Assembly: GCA_026390115.1 (NCBI GenBank)
Contig: JAPLGO010000003.1
Location: 62,001 to 126,000 of the forward strand
DNA length: 64,000 nucleotides
Reading direction: 5' to 3'
DNA from: Campylobacterales bacterium
GTDB lineage: Bacteria > Campylobacterota > Campylobacteria > Campylobacterales > Sulfurimonadaceae
Below, piece by piece: positions 16,332 through 25,429 of this stretch; positions within the stretch are counted from its first letter, which is position 1; each line of letters opens with the position of its first letter. Both the position numbers and the translations under genes were made by a program. A model generated the notes under the pieces. The model was not told where the DNA came from and did not search any database. It saw nothing but the letters and a program-made list of their open reading frames with translations.

Positions 16332-19300
16332 GCACTTAGTTAACTTTGCCCTTAAGCAGAGGGTTTTAATACTTTTCCTTGCTGTCGGCGTACTTTTTTT
16401 TGGTGCATGGTCTATGTGGAAACTTCCGGTAGATGCGTATCCGGATGTAGCACCTACGCAAGTGAAGTTGATTTTGAAAGCTTCCGGAATGACACCGGCA
16501 GAGATGGAAACAAGAGTTACCATTCCTGTTGAGCAGAACATGCAGAGCCTTCCAAATAAAAAAATTGTTCGCTCTTTGTCAAAATATGGAATATGCGATA
16601 TAACGATTGATTTTGAAGATGGAGTTGATATCTATTGGGCAAGACAGCAAGTGGCTCAAAGACTCTCGGAAGTTACGGGCGAACTTCCTTCTAGCGTTAA
16701 TGGAGGATTGGCACCTATTACAACTCCCCTTGGCGAAGTTTTGATGTTTACAATAGAATCAGACACTCTGAATTTAATGGAAAAAAGAACTCTGCTTGAT
16801 TGGATTATAAATAAACGCCTTCGCAGCATTGATGGGGTCGCTGAAACAAATGCGCTTGGCGGATATGTAAAAACATATGAGATTATTCCCGATTTTGCAA
16901 AGATGAAACAGTACCAAATCACTATGGAGATGTTAAAAAATACCCTTTCTCAGAATAATAAAAATGATGGTATCGGAAGACTTTCATTGGGTGAACAGAG
17001 TCTCTATATTCGCTCAGAGGGAAGACTTAAAAATATAGAGGATATCTCAAAACTTATAATAAAGCATGAACAAGGTAATAATATAAGAGTCTCTGACATA
17101 AGCAGTGTGCAAATAGGTTCATTAACAAGGGCAGGTTTTGTAACTAAAGATGGCGAGGATGAAGCAGTTGAAGGTCTTGTACTCTCAAGAAAAGGTGTCG
17201 ATACCTCAGGCCTTTTAACAAGAGTAAAGGCTGAAATACAAAGAATAGAAAAAGATTTGCCAAAAGGAACTAGCATAAATATTTTTTATGACCGCTCAAA
17301 TTTAGTTTCAAAAGCTATAAAAACAGTCTCGTCAGCTCTATTAGAGGCTCTAGTGTTGATTGTTCTAGTTCTTTTTATATTTTTAGGCAATTTTGCATCT
17401 GCATTCAGTGTTTCGATTATCTTGCCTTTTGCCGCTATGATGACTTTTATAGCAATGGGTTATTTTGGAATAAGTGCAAATCTGATGAGCCTCGGAGGGT
17501 TGGCAATCGCTATTGGGATGTTGGTAGATGCCGGTGTTGTGATGGTTGAAAATATAAGCGAGCATCTGCAAGATGAAAAATATAGGAATGAACCGAAGCT
17601 TGACTTGGTTTTAAAATCGGCAAAAGAGGTTGCAAGTCCTGTTTTTACAGGTATTTTGATTATTATCATATTCTTTTTGCCGCTATTAACACTCGAAGGG
17701 TTGGAGGGAAAACTCTTTGTTCCCGTTGCCCTGAGTATAGTTTTCGCACTTAGCTCATCACTTCTATTGGCTCTTACCTTTATCCCGATAGTAAGTTTTT
17801 ATGTTTTAAAGCAAGTCCCACATGCCAAAGTTTCTCTGATGGTTTTTTTAGAGCATTGGTACGAGAAGATTTTAAGATACTCACTATCGAATCAAAAAAT
17901 TGTTTTTTTCACTGCAGGAATTTTATGGATACTTGCCCTTGGCGCTTTCACACAGGTTGGAAAAACTTTTATGCCAACACTGATGGAAGGAAATATAATC
18001 ATCGGCATAGAAAAAAATCCCTCAATCTCTCTTGAGTCAAGCCGTGATATTGATATTAAAATTCAGCAGGCACTTATGCGTGATGTTCCAGAGATTTTAT
18101 CTATTATTGCTCGCGGCGGCAGCGATGAGATAGGTCTTGATCCGATGGGGTTAAATGACACAGATACATTTTTAGTGCTTAAGCCTAAAGATGAGTGGAG
18201 AGTTCCATCAACTGAGTGGCTCCATGATGAATTTAGAAAGGTATTGGATCAATTTGTAGGAATTAAGTATGGATTTACGCAGCCAATCGCCATGAGAATA
18301 TCAGAAATGCTTAGTGGCTCGCGGGGCGATATCGTTGTCAACATATATGGAGAAGATTCTGCAAAATTAGAAGAGATTGCAAAAAAGGTTTTTATTATAG
18401 CAGAAGCTACAAAAGGCAGCAGTGATGTTTATAAAAAAGCAAATGAGGGTGTTGCATACTGGGAGATAGAGTTTAAAAATGAAGCAATGGCTCGTTATGG
18501 CGTGAGCAGAGATGAACTTTCACTCTATCTCCAGAGTTCAATTAATGGAGTTCAAGAGGGAATAATCCAAGAGGACTTAAGAAGAATACCGCTGATGATT
18601 AAAGGCTCTAAAGACATGCAGACAAGCATGATAAAGAGTATTAATTTACAATATGTTTTGGAGGACGGAAACAGCATTGAGTTGAATGAGCTGGTATCGT
18701 TTAAAATGACGCAGGGACCTGTTCAAATAAATCATGAAAACGGACTCAGAAAAACTTTGGTGCAGACAAATGTCGTAGGTCGTGATTTAGTTAGCTTTGT
18801 TGATGAACTTAGCACAAAGATAAGCAGTAGCATAAAGTTACCGCAAGGTTATTTTATCGAGTTCGCAGGAGAGTACAAAAATCAGCAGAGAGCATCTAAA
18901 AAACTCTCTTACATTATTCCTCTTAGTATAGGACTTGTTTTTATACTTTTATTGTTAACATTTAAATCATCTTTACAAGCATTTCTCGTTCTGCTTAATA
19001 TTCCATTCGCACTCATTGGCGGAGTCTTTGGACTTTACTTCACAGGTGAATACATGAGTGTTCCGGCTACTGTCGGGTTTATTGCTTTAATGGGGATAGC
19101 TGTACTCAACGGTGTTGTAATGCTTAACTATTTTAACTCTTTAAAGCATAGCGTAAATAACTCTTTAGAACTTGTTACTATAGGTTCAATAAGAAGGCTT
19201 CGACCGGTTCTTATGACTGCTTTTATAGCAGCACTTGGACTTATTCCTATGCTTTTTGCAACAGGGCCAGGTTCTGAGATACAGAAGCCACTGGCAATTG

Positions 19301-19386
19301 TTATTATCAATGGGCTTGTTTCATCTACTTTTTTAACATTAGTTTTATTGCCAATTTTATATCAAAGATTTGTGGCTAAAAAGTAA
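16324..19386 (+). CDS. RND heavy-metal efflux pump, CusA-like
   Basis: Inner membrane proton-driven pump of about 1020 residues with the RND plan of twelve helices and two large periplasmic loops. The fourth helix reads AIAIGMLVDAGVVMVENI, with Asp402 and Glu409. This fits the Cu(I)/Ag(I) group (AIGxxxDA...EN, as in CusA) better than the divalent group (DFGxxxDGA). GTG 16324 is chosen over GTG 16306 because GGGAGAG lies five bases upstream. Copper or silver export is inference from the helix-4 signature and operon type. Confidence 0.85.
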   Translation: MSEHLVNFALKQRVLILFLAVGVLFFGAWSMWKLPVDAYPDVAPTQVKLILKASGMTPAEMETRVTIPVEQNMQSLPNKKIVRSLSKYGICDITIDFEDGVDIYWARQQVAQRLSEVTGELPSSVNGGLAPITTPLGEVLMFTIESDTLNLMEKRTLLDWIINKRLRSIDGVAETNALGGYVKTYEIIPDFAKMKQYQITMEMLKNTLSQNNKNDGIGRLSLGEQSLYIRSEGRLKNIEDISKLIIKHEQGNNIRVSDISSVQIGSLTRAGFVTKDGEDEAVEGLVLSRKGVDTSGLLTRVKAEIQRIEKDLPKGTSINIFYDRSNLVSKAIKTVSSALLEALVLIVLVLFIFLGNFASAFSVSIILPFAAMMTFIAMGYFGISANLMSLGGLAIAIGMLVDAGVVMVENISEHLQDEKYRNEPKLDLVLKSAKEVASPVFTGILIIIIFFLPLLTLEGLEGKLFVPVALSIVFALSSSLLLALTFIPIVSFYVLKQVPHAKVSLMVFLEHWYEKILRYSLSNQKIVFFTAGILWILALGAFTQVGKTFMPTLMEGNIIIGIEKNPSISLESSRDIDIKIQQALMRDVPEILSIIARGGSDEIGLDPMGLNDTDTFLVLKPKDEWRVPSTEWLHDEFRKVLDQFVGIKYGFTQPIAMRISEMLSGSRGDIVVNIYGEDSAKLEEIAKKVFIIAEATKGSSDVYKKANEGVAYWEIEFKNEAMARYGVSRDELSLYLQSSINGVQEGIIQEDLRRIPLMIKGSKDMQTSMIKSINLQYVLEDGNSIELNELVSFKMTQGPVQINHENGLRKTLVQTNVVGRDLVSFVDELSTKISSSIKLPQGYFIEFAGEYKNQQRASKKLSYIIPLSIGLVFILLLLTFKSSLQAFLVLLNIPFALIGGVFGLYFTGEYMSVPATVGFIALMGIAVLNGVVMLNYFNSLKHSVNNSLELVTIGSIRRLRPVLMTAFIAALGLIPMLFATGPGSEIQKPLAIVIINGLVSSTFLTLVLLPILYQRFVAKK

Positions 19387-19837
19387 AAAGAACAATTTTT
19401 AAAACACCTTAATCTTAATAATAATGATGATGATTTTTATCATTATTAAGAACTTTGCAAGTTTATATCCACTTTCTAAAATAGTTAGATATACCAGTCT
19501 GAAATGATGTATGTTTTTTTTGTATCATAGCTGAATAATAAAACACCGATTGCGATAAAAAAACAAAAAAATGCAAGGTCTTTAGGTGGAGAATTTTTGT
19601 TTTGATACGGCTAAAATTTATGGACATTCTACGCACTTCTCAGGATACACTTTTTTACTTCTCAGTGAGACAAATCCAAGCAAAGATAATATAAACAAAG
19701 ATTTTTTTAGACGTAAATAAGAAATATTTTATATATATGGGCAAGGCAAAAGTTGATTATAAATGCAAGAAAATTGGTGTCAAATTTTATTAAATCGAGG
19801 GAGGGGGAAGGAGTTTCTTGATGGTACATCATTACTA
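19387..19837. other. intergenic region before the OprB-like porin
   Basis: About 450 bases without a convincing gene. It holds the inverted repeat listed at 19414-19450 and long A/T runs. On the minus strand a short open stretch of about 37 codons ends at 19618 (...KKVYPEKCVECP), with one hydrophobic segment. It has no good start or ribosome site and may be a gene remnant. The promoter for the porin begins at 19838. Confidence 0.5.
19414..19450. terminator. inverted repeat after RND operon 1
   Basis: CTTAATAATAATGAT and ATCATTATTAAG pair with a three-base bulge. Placed 28 bases after the pump stop, it may be a terminator. The AATGAT/ATCATT half-sites also resemble Fur boxes, so a regulatory role is possible. 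Confidence 0.4.
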
Positions 19838-19887
19838 TTGACATCAGCAACGATTTTATGTATACTTTGCAAATGATAACCATTATT
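19838..19887 (+). promoter_or_regulatory. strong promoter with Fur-box-like operator
   Basis: TTGACA (19838-19843) and TATACT (19861-19866) are separated by exactly 17 bases, a near-consensus sigma-70 promoter and rare in this AT-rich genome. Bases 19869-19887 match the 19-base Fur consensus at 15 positions (core ATGATAACCATTAT) and cover the expected transcription start. That is the classic place for iron-dependent repression. The ribosome site AAAAGG follows, then the ATG at 19903. Confidence 0.65.
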
Positions 19888-19902
19888 GAAAAGGTAAAAT
19901 AA

Positions 19903-21231
19903 ATGAAAACTATTTTTAAAACTGTTCTGCTAAGTAGTATAATGGCCGGAAGCGTAAATGCTCAGGATTATGCAACAACGCTTGAGCCATGGAATGCAGG
20001 TCTTCAGACGACCTCCATTTGGCAATATAAACCATCAATCAATGCGCCATACGGCATTTATGGCGACAATATTCATAGTATATTGCCTAAGAGTGAAAGC
20101 GTATATTCGATTAGCGTCTCTCCAACATTCGGTCTTAGAGTTTGGGATGGAGGTGAAGTTTATTTTACTCCTGAGATGTTTTCAACAAAGATGATGTCTG
20201 AAATGACAGGTTTTGGCGGGTTTCCGAATGGTGAAAACCAAAGAGGTGGAAGTGAAAAACCTAAGTCCTATATTGCAAAATTATTTTTTAGACAAACATG
20301 GAATTTAGATGGAGACTATACAACTGTAGCATCTGAAGCCGGGCAACTCGCGGGAAGTGTATCAAGTCAACGAATAGTCTTGACGATTGGACAAATGGCT
20401 CTTCCGGATATTTTTGACAACAATAAATATTCACACAACCCTCGCACTCAATTTATGAATTGGTCATTAATGTCGGGCGGTGGATACGATTATGCCGCTG
20501 ATATTCGCGGTTATAATCAAGGTGTAACGCTCGAGTATTATAATTATGAATGGGTTTACCGAATTGGGCGATTTAAAGAGCCTACAATTCCTAACGGTCT
20601 TGAATTAGATTTACATTTTTTGACGCATTACGGAGATCAGATAGAAGTTGAGCATGAACATACTATTGCTTCTCAGACAGGAAAAATTCGAGCATTGGTA
20701 TTTCGTGATAAAATGCAAATGGGATCTTATGCAGATGCTCTTACCTTGGGACAAACTTCTTCTGAAATACCGGATCAAACACTAGTACGCAAAGAAAATA
20801 CTAAATCCGGATACGTAATCGGGCTTGAACAGGCATTATCGAATGATGTAGGAGTTTTCGGGCGTTACAGCTGGTGTGACGGTAAAACAGAAATGTACTC
20901 ATTCGCAGAGATAGATGAATCACTTTCCGGAGGCATTTCTATTCAAGGAGAAAAGTGGGAGCGTAAAGATGATACCTTTGGTATTGCAATCGCTTTGAAT
21001 GACTTATCAAAAATTCACCGTGAGTACCTTGCGCAAGGTGGACTGGATTTTATAATTGGAGATGGAAAAATCAATTATCATCAAGAACAAATTCTTGAAA
21101 CTTATTATAGTGTTCGCATCAATAAAAATATATGGACTTCACTTGATTATCAACATATTGTAAATCCTGCATACAATAGTGATCGCGGTCCTGTGAACAT
21201 TTACGGCATTCGTTTGCATATGGAATTTTAA
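19903..21231 (+). CDS. OprB-like outer membrane porin
   Basis: 442 residues with a signal peptide (cleavage likely after SVNA). The segment HNPRTQFMNWSLMSGGGYDYAADIRGY is the hallmark of the OprB carbohydrate-porin family. Many alternating beta strands follow and the chain ends with aromatic Phe (LHMEF), as outer membrane barrels do. OprB members pass sugars, but relatives in other bacteria are iron-responsive. The Fur-box-like operator and the neighbouring metal pumps favour a role in metal or iron-limited growth here (inference). Its 3' end shares a two-way terminator with RND operon 2. Confidence 0.75.
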   Translation: MKTIFKTVLLSSIMAGSVNAQDYATTLEPWNAGLQTTSIWQYKPSINAPYGIYGDNIHSILPKSESVYSISVSPTFGLRVWDGGEVYFTPEMFSTKMMSEMTGFGGFPNGENQRGGSEKPKSYIAKLFFRQTWNLDGDYTTVASEAGQLAGSVSSQRIVLTIGQMALPDIFDNNKYSHNPRTQFMNWSLMSGGGYDYAADIRGYNQGVTLEYYNYEWVYRIGRFKEPTIPNGLELDLHFLTHYGDQIEVEHEHTIASQTGKIRALVFRDKMQMGSYADALTLGQTSSEIPDQTLVRKENTKSGYVIGLEQALSNDVGVFGRYSWCDGKTEMYSFAEIDESLSGGISIQGEKWERKDDTFGIAIALNDLSKIHREYLAQGGLDFIIGDGKINYHQEQILETYYSVRINKNIWTSLDYQHIVNPAYNSDRGPVNIYGIRLHMEF

Positions 21232-21264
21232 CACCAAAGGTTAAAAAATTTCTATATTTGAGGT

Positions 21265-21298
21265 TATACTAAAAGCCTTTTTGTAGGCTTTTAGTATA
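21265..21298. terminator. two-way terminator between porin and RND operon 2
   Basis: A perfect 14-bp stem (TATACTAAAAGCCT and its complement) closes a six-base loop TTTTGT. It lies between two convergent genes and has A/T runs in each arm, so it can stop transcription from both sides. Confidence 0.85.
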
Positions 21299-21300
21299 AA

Positions 21301-24300
21301 TTAATTTTTTATTTCATTGTTTTCAAGCAATGTAGTTTCAAAAAAATATTGTTTACATTTTACAAAACGTAATAATGCTGGCAATAATATCAGTAGAATT
21401 AATGTTCCAATGAACATCCCTCCAACGACAACAATGGCAAGAGGTTTTTGTATTTGACTTCCTACCCCAGTGGAGAGCATTGCTGGCAATAATCCAATGG
21501 ATGCGGTTAATCCTGTCATTATAATGGCTCTAAATTTATCCGATGCAGTTTGAATAATTGCTTCTTCAAGATCAATATCTTTGCGTAGTTGCAAAAAGTG
21601 AATAACAAAGATGGACGCATTTAAAATACTTACTCCTAGAATAGAAATAAATCCTACTGATGCAGAAACACTCATAGGTTGCCCCAATAAAAGCAAAAAT
21701 GCCAATCCTCCAAAGACAGAAAAAAGCGCAGCTGTAAAAATTATAATTGTATTTCTAATGGATCCAAAATAGATAAACAATACTAAAGTAATTAAGAGAA
21801 GCGACGCAGGTGTCATGATTGCCAATCGGCCAAAAGCATTTTTCATCTGTTCAAATCGTCCTGATAAATTGGTTCTATACCCTTCTGGCATGGTAATAGT
21901 ATCAATAGCCTCTTTAACTTTTGCTACAGTTCCTGCTAAATCACTTGAAGTAACGGAAAACTTAATGGGGATAAATCGCTTAAAATTTTCACGATAGATA
22001 AACGAGGCTCCCGTATCATAATAAATTTTTGTAACTTTGGAAAGCGGGATGGTTCCTCCATTTGCCAGCACAACTGGAATTTCCTTGATATTTTCAATAC
22101 TTTTTCTGTACTCATCAGGAAATTTAACAAGTAAATTAAAATGCATATCTTGTTCAATAATTTGAGTGATAGCATTTCCATTTAAAGAGGAAGCGACGAT
22201 ATTTAACAGATCTGCAACATTCATTCCATATAATGCAGCTTGTTTACGATCGATTTCTATGATTAGATTCGGTTGTCCAGTCTCTTTAAAAATTCCAACA
22301 TCAGCAACACCCTCAATATTCTTGATTTTACTTTCGACTTCTGTGGCCAATCGGTCCAATACATCAAGATCATCTCCAGAAATTTTAACGGAGTTTTCCC
22401 CTTTAACACCAGACATTGCTTCCGCCAGGTTATCTTCAATGTATTGAGATACAGTGATATCAACATTAGGAAATTCATTTTTAAGTTCTGTTCGAACTCT
22501 ACTTTCTAAATCTTCTTTGCTAAAACCTTGAGGTAACTCTTTATAATCTTTCAGTTGTACAGAATATTCAGTATTGAATGCTCCTGAGGGATCAGTCCCA
22601 TCCTCTGGGCGACCAGCTTTAAATTGAACGGTTTTTAGTTCCGGAAATTTGATTAATATATCTCGTATTTTTTTAGAATTTTCATAACTTTTACTGAGAC
22701 TGATAGAATAAGGAAAAATAGCACGAATATAGAGATTTCCCTCATCCATTTTTGGTAAAAATTCAGCACCGAGACTCCCTGCGATAAAAAAAGTTAAAAC
22801 AAAAATTACCCCAGTAGTCACGACTGCTACTTTGCCCGTGATGCGAGTAATCAATTTCATATATTTGGTTTTTATCCACTCTAATAATGGCAACACTTTT
22901 TCATTAGAATTTCGTAGGAAACTGTATTTACTGGCAAATAGAAAACTGAATGTGAGGATAAATGCGAAACTAATTGCATAGACATAGGTTTTTGCCATCG
23001 GAAGAAAAATCTGAGATTCAGCCCCATTCATCGCAAAAAGAGGAATAAATGCCAAAAATATTATAAGAATTGCAAACATAATCGGCTTGCCAACTTCACT
23101 TGCTGTTTGAAGAATTGCGGGAACATGCTGACGCCCCTGATGCTTAAGCCTAAAATAATTCTCGATCACGATTAATGGAATATCAACAATAATACCAAAG
23201 TCAATCGCTCCTAAAGAGAGTAAGTTAGCCGATTCATGTTTCCCGGCCATAAGAGCAAGGGTGTAGAGGAGTGATATCGGGATAATGGAAGATACAATGA
23301 CTGCCGCACGCAAATCGCCTAAAAATAGAAGTATAATAACAAATACCAAAATCATTCCGACGGATGCTGTCTCTTTTAGTTTATCCACAACGGTATGAAG
23401 TAAATCCTGACGATCATAAAAAGGGACGACTTTGATATCTTTGGGAAGAATACCGTTATTAAGTTCATCAATTTTTTTATGAAGTTCGCTCATCGCCACG
23501 ATGCTCGGTGCATTTTTAGCTAAAACAACAACACCTGTAACAATCTCATCGGTTTGATTAATCCCTGTTATTCCAGTTTTTGGCGCAGAGGAAATCGAAA
23601 CTTCAGCAATATTTTTTATGTAAATAGGACGATTATTAATCGTTGTAACGATAGTATTTTCGATATCGTCTGTAGTTTTAATCAACCCGACCCCACGAAT
23701 AGTATAATATTGATCTCCGAATTCCAATACACGACCGCCGACATTTACATTACTGTTTGAGAGAGCTTGTATAACAGTGCTAAAAGGAATCTTGTATTTG
23801 ATAAGATCATCTGGATGCACTACTACGGCATATTCTTTGATTGCACCGCCAAAGCTTGGAATATCAGCAATGTTTTGTACTGTTTTCAGATAACGCGCTA
23901 TTACCCAATCCTGATAAGTACGCAACTCAACCAAACTTCGATTTCCAACAACACGGTAACGCATGATTTCACCAATCGCACTAGGAACAATATTTGGGGT
24001 TACACTGGCTGGAAGAGTAGCTTGCGTTAAGCGATTTAAAACTTCTTGTTTAGCCTCTTTGTAAGAAACATCATAGGTGAATTTACATTTGATATCAGAT
24101 AATCCATATAAAGAGATACTGTTGATATTCTGAAGTCCTGGCATTCCTGCGAGAGCAATTTCTAGTGGGGTTGTAATTTGTTTCTCCATATCTTCAGCAG
24201 AGTGACCTTCATTAACAGTTACTATTTCAAGAATTGGAGGTGCTGGATCAGGGAATGCTTCGATATTAAGATCCCGCACTACAACGATACTTACAGCAAC

Positions 24301-24366
24301 AGTGATGGCTGTAAAAAGTAAAACGGCAAGAAAATTATCAATAAAAAAGTTGGCGAGTCTACCCAT
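21301..24366 (-). CDS. RND heavy-metal efflux pump, CzcA-like (divalent type)
   Basis: 1021-residue proton-driven inner membrane pump. The fourth helix reads LGAIDFGIIVDIPLIVIEN, with Asp389, Asp395 and Glu402. This DFGxxxD...EN signature belongs to pumps for divalent ions such as zinc, cobalt, cadmium or nickel, unlike the CusA-type pump 5 kb away. The GA after the second Asp is replaced by Ile-Pro, so the subgroup is unclear. The N-terminus (MGRLANFFIDNFLAVLLF) and the duplicated helix blocks are typical. One base separates it from the adaptor gene. Confidence 0.86.
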   Translation of the reverse strand: MGRLANFFIDNFLAVLLFTAITVAVSIVVVRDLNIEAFPDPAPPILEIVTVNEGHSAEDMEKQITTPLEIALAGMPGLQNINSISLYGLSDIKCKFTYDVSYKEAKQEVLNRLTQATLPASVTPNIVPSAIGEIMRYRVVGNRSLVELRTYQDWVIARYLKTVQNIADIPSFGGAIKEYAVVVHPDDLIKYKIPFSTVIQALSNSNVNVGGRVLEFGDQYYTIRGVGLIKTTDDIENTIVTTINNRPIYIKNIAEVSISSAPKTGITGINQTDEIVTGVVVLAKNAPSIVAMSELHKKIDELNNGILPKDIKVVPFYDRQDLLHTVVDKLKETASVGMILVFVIILLFLGDLRAAVIVSSIIPISLLYTLALMAGKHESANLLSLGAIDFGIIVDIPLIVIENYFRLKHQGRQHVPAILQTASEVGKPIMFAILIIFLAFIPLFAMNGAESQIFLPMAKTYVYAISFAFILTFSFLFASKYSFLRNSNEKVLPLLEWIKTKYMKLITRITGKVAVVTTGVIFVLTFFIAGSLGAEFLPKMDEGNLYIRAIFPYSISLSKSYENSKKIRDILIKFPELKTVQFKAGRPEDGTDPSGAFNTEYSVQLKDYKELPQGFSKEDLESRVRTELKNEFPNVDITVSQYIEDNLAEAMSGVKGENSVKISGDDLDVLDRLATEVESKIKNIEGVADVGIFKETGQPNLIIEIDRKQAALYGMNVADLLNIVASSLNGNAITQIIEQDMHFNLLVKFPDEYRKSIENIKEIPVVLANGGTIPLSKVTKIYYDTGASFIYRENFKRFIPIKFSVTSSDLAGTVAKVKEAIDTITMPEGYRTNLSGRFEQMKNAFGRLAIMTPASLLLITLVLFIYFGSIRNTIIIFTAALFSVFGGLAFLLLLGQPMSVSASVGFISILGVSILNASIFVIHFLQLRKDIDLEEAIIQTASDKFRAIIMTGLTASIGLLPAMLSTGVGSQIQKPLAIVVVGGMFIGTLILLILLPALLRFVKCKQYFFETTLLENNEIKN

Positions 24367-24367
24367 C

Positions 24368-25429
24368 TTAGTCTCTTTCTAAAGCGATTGGCTCAAGCGC
24401 AATTTGGGTATTTGTTTTTAGCCCTCTGACAAGAGAAAAATTATCTGTTGAGTGATCACTGACAATGTTGATATTAAGAGGAGAAAATTTATCTCCTTCT
24501 TTAACTAAAACAATAAATTTTCCATTCTTGTAAATAATCGACTTATTAGGAATACGGAATACATCTTTTATATCAACGCTAGATATGACATTAACAAACA
24601 TATTAATGCGTAGTTCAGAGGAATCTATTGCAGGCTGAATATAAACTTTTGTTGTTTTATTTTCCGAATCCTGCACATCGCTGATATACATAACTTTTCC
24701 TTTTATGTTCAAGTGCTGCTCGTTGTCTAAGTCTATGTTGACTTCTTTTCCTACATTAAATGCTGAAATATCTTTTTCATAAACTGTGGCAACCACTATT
24801 TTTTTATGAATATCAACAATTTTAATGAGTGGTTGTGTCGTATCATTAGTGACATGTTCCCCTAAATGTGTTCCTATCTCATAAACTACCCCACTAATAG
24901 AAGCATGAAGAGCAAGTGTTTGGTTTGATGAAGCACCAAAATAGGCTAATTTTTGTGAATATCCCTTCATTGTGGCTTCAGCTTGTTGAAAATTACTGTG
25001 AGACAATAATAAATCATTCTCCGTTATAGCACCAAGGTTAAATAACTCTTTATTCATTTCATAGGCATGTTTTGTTTGCGTAAAAGCAGCTTCTGCTGCA
25101 AGTTGGCTACTCTGTGTATCGCTTATATCAGATGAACGAATGGTTATAAGTGGGGAAGCCGGCGTAATCTTATCTCCAATGTGCACATCAATATTAGATA
25201 TCACTCCACTCACTGGAGCACTTATAGATATAATCCCGTCTGGTGCAGGTTGAACTGAAGCTGCCATCGAAACTTGAATACTATATGTTCCAAACTCTGG
25301 AACAACTGTTTTTATTTCAGATTTTTTAGGTGTTTCTGCTGTTGATATATCATTTGAATGTTGATTGTTGCATCCTGCAGTTAAAAGTAGAGTAACAATA
25401 CAAACTAGTGAAAAAAGTGGAAAACGCAT
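24368..25429 (-). CDS. lipoprotein periplasmic adaptor of RND system 2
   Basis: 353 residues. The start MRFPLFSLVCIVTLLLTAGC has a lipobox ending at Cys20, so unlike the adaptor of system 1 it is expected to be lipid-anchored. Barrel-sandwich halves are visible as SGVISNIDVHIGDKITPASPL and SGVVYEIGTHLGEHV, with a helical hairpin between them. A beta-barrel segment (VEKDISAFNVGKEVNIDLD-like) follows. It starts by a TAATG overlap with the outer membrane factor gene and is followed at one base by the pump. Confidence 0.86.
   Translation of the reverse strand: MRFPLFSLVCIVTLLLTAGCNNQHSNDISTAETPKKSEIKTVVPEFGTYSIQVSMAASVQPAPDGIISISAPVSGVISNIDVHIGDKITPASPLITIRSSDISDTQSSQLAAEAAFTQTKHAYEMNKELFNLGAITENDLLLSHSNFQQAEATMKGYSQKLAYFGASSNQTLALHASISGVVYEIGTHLGEHVTNDTTQPLIKIVDIHKKIVVATVYEKDISAFNVGKEVNIDLDNEQHLNIKGKVMYISDVQDSENKTTKVYIQPAIDSSELRINMFVNVISSVDIKDVFRIPNKSIIYKNGKFIVLVKEGDKFSPLNINIVSDHSTDNFSLVRGLKTNTQIALEPIALERD

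Noticed and set aside
19618-19735. Minus-strand open stretch ending KKVYPEKCVECP with a hydrophobic segment
   Set aside because: Too short, no ATG and no ribosome site; could be a remnant but not supportable as a gene.
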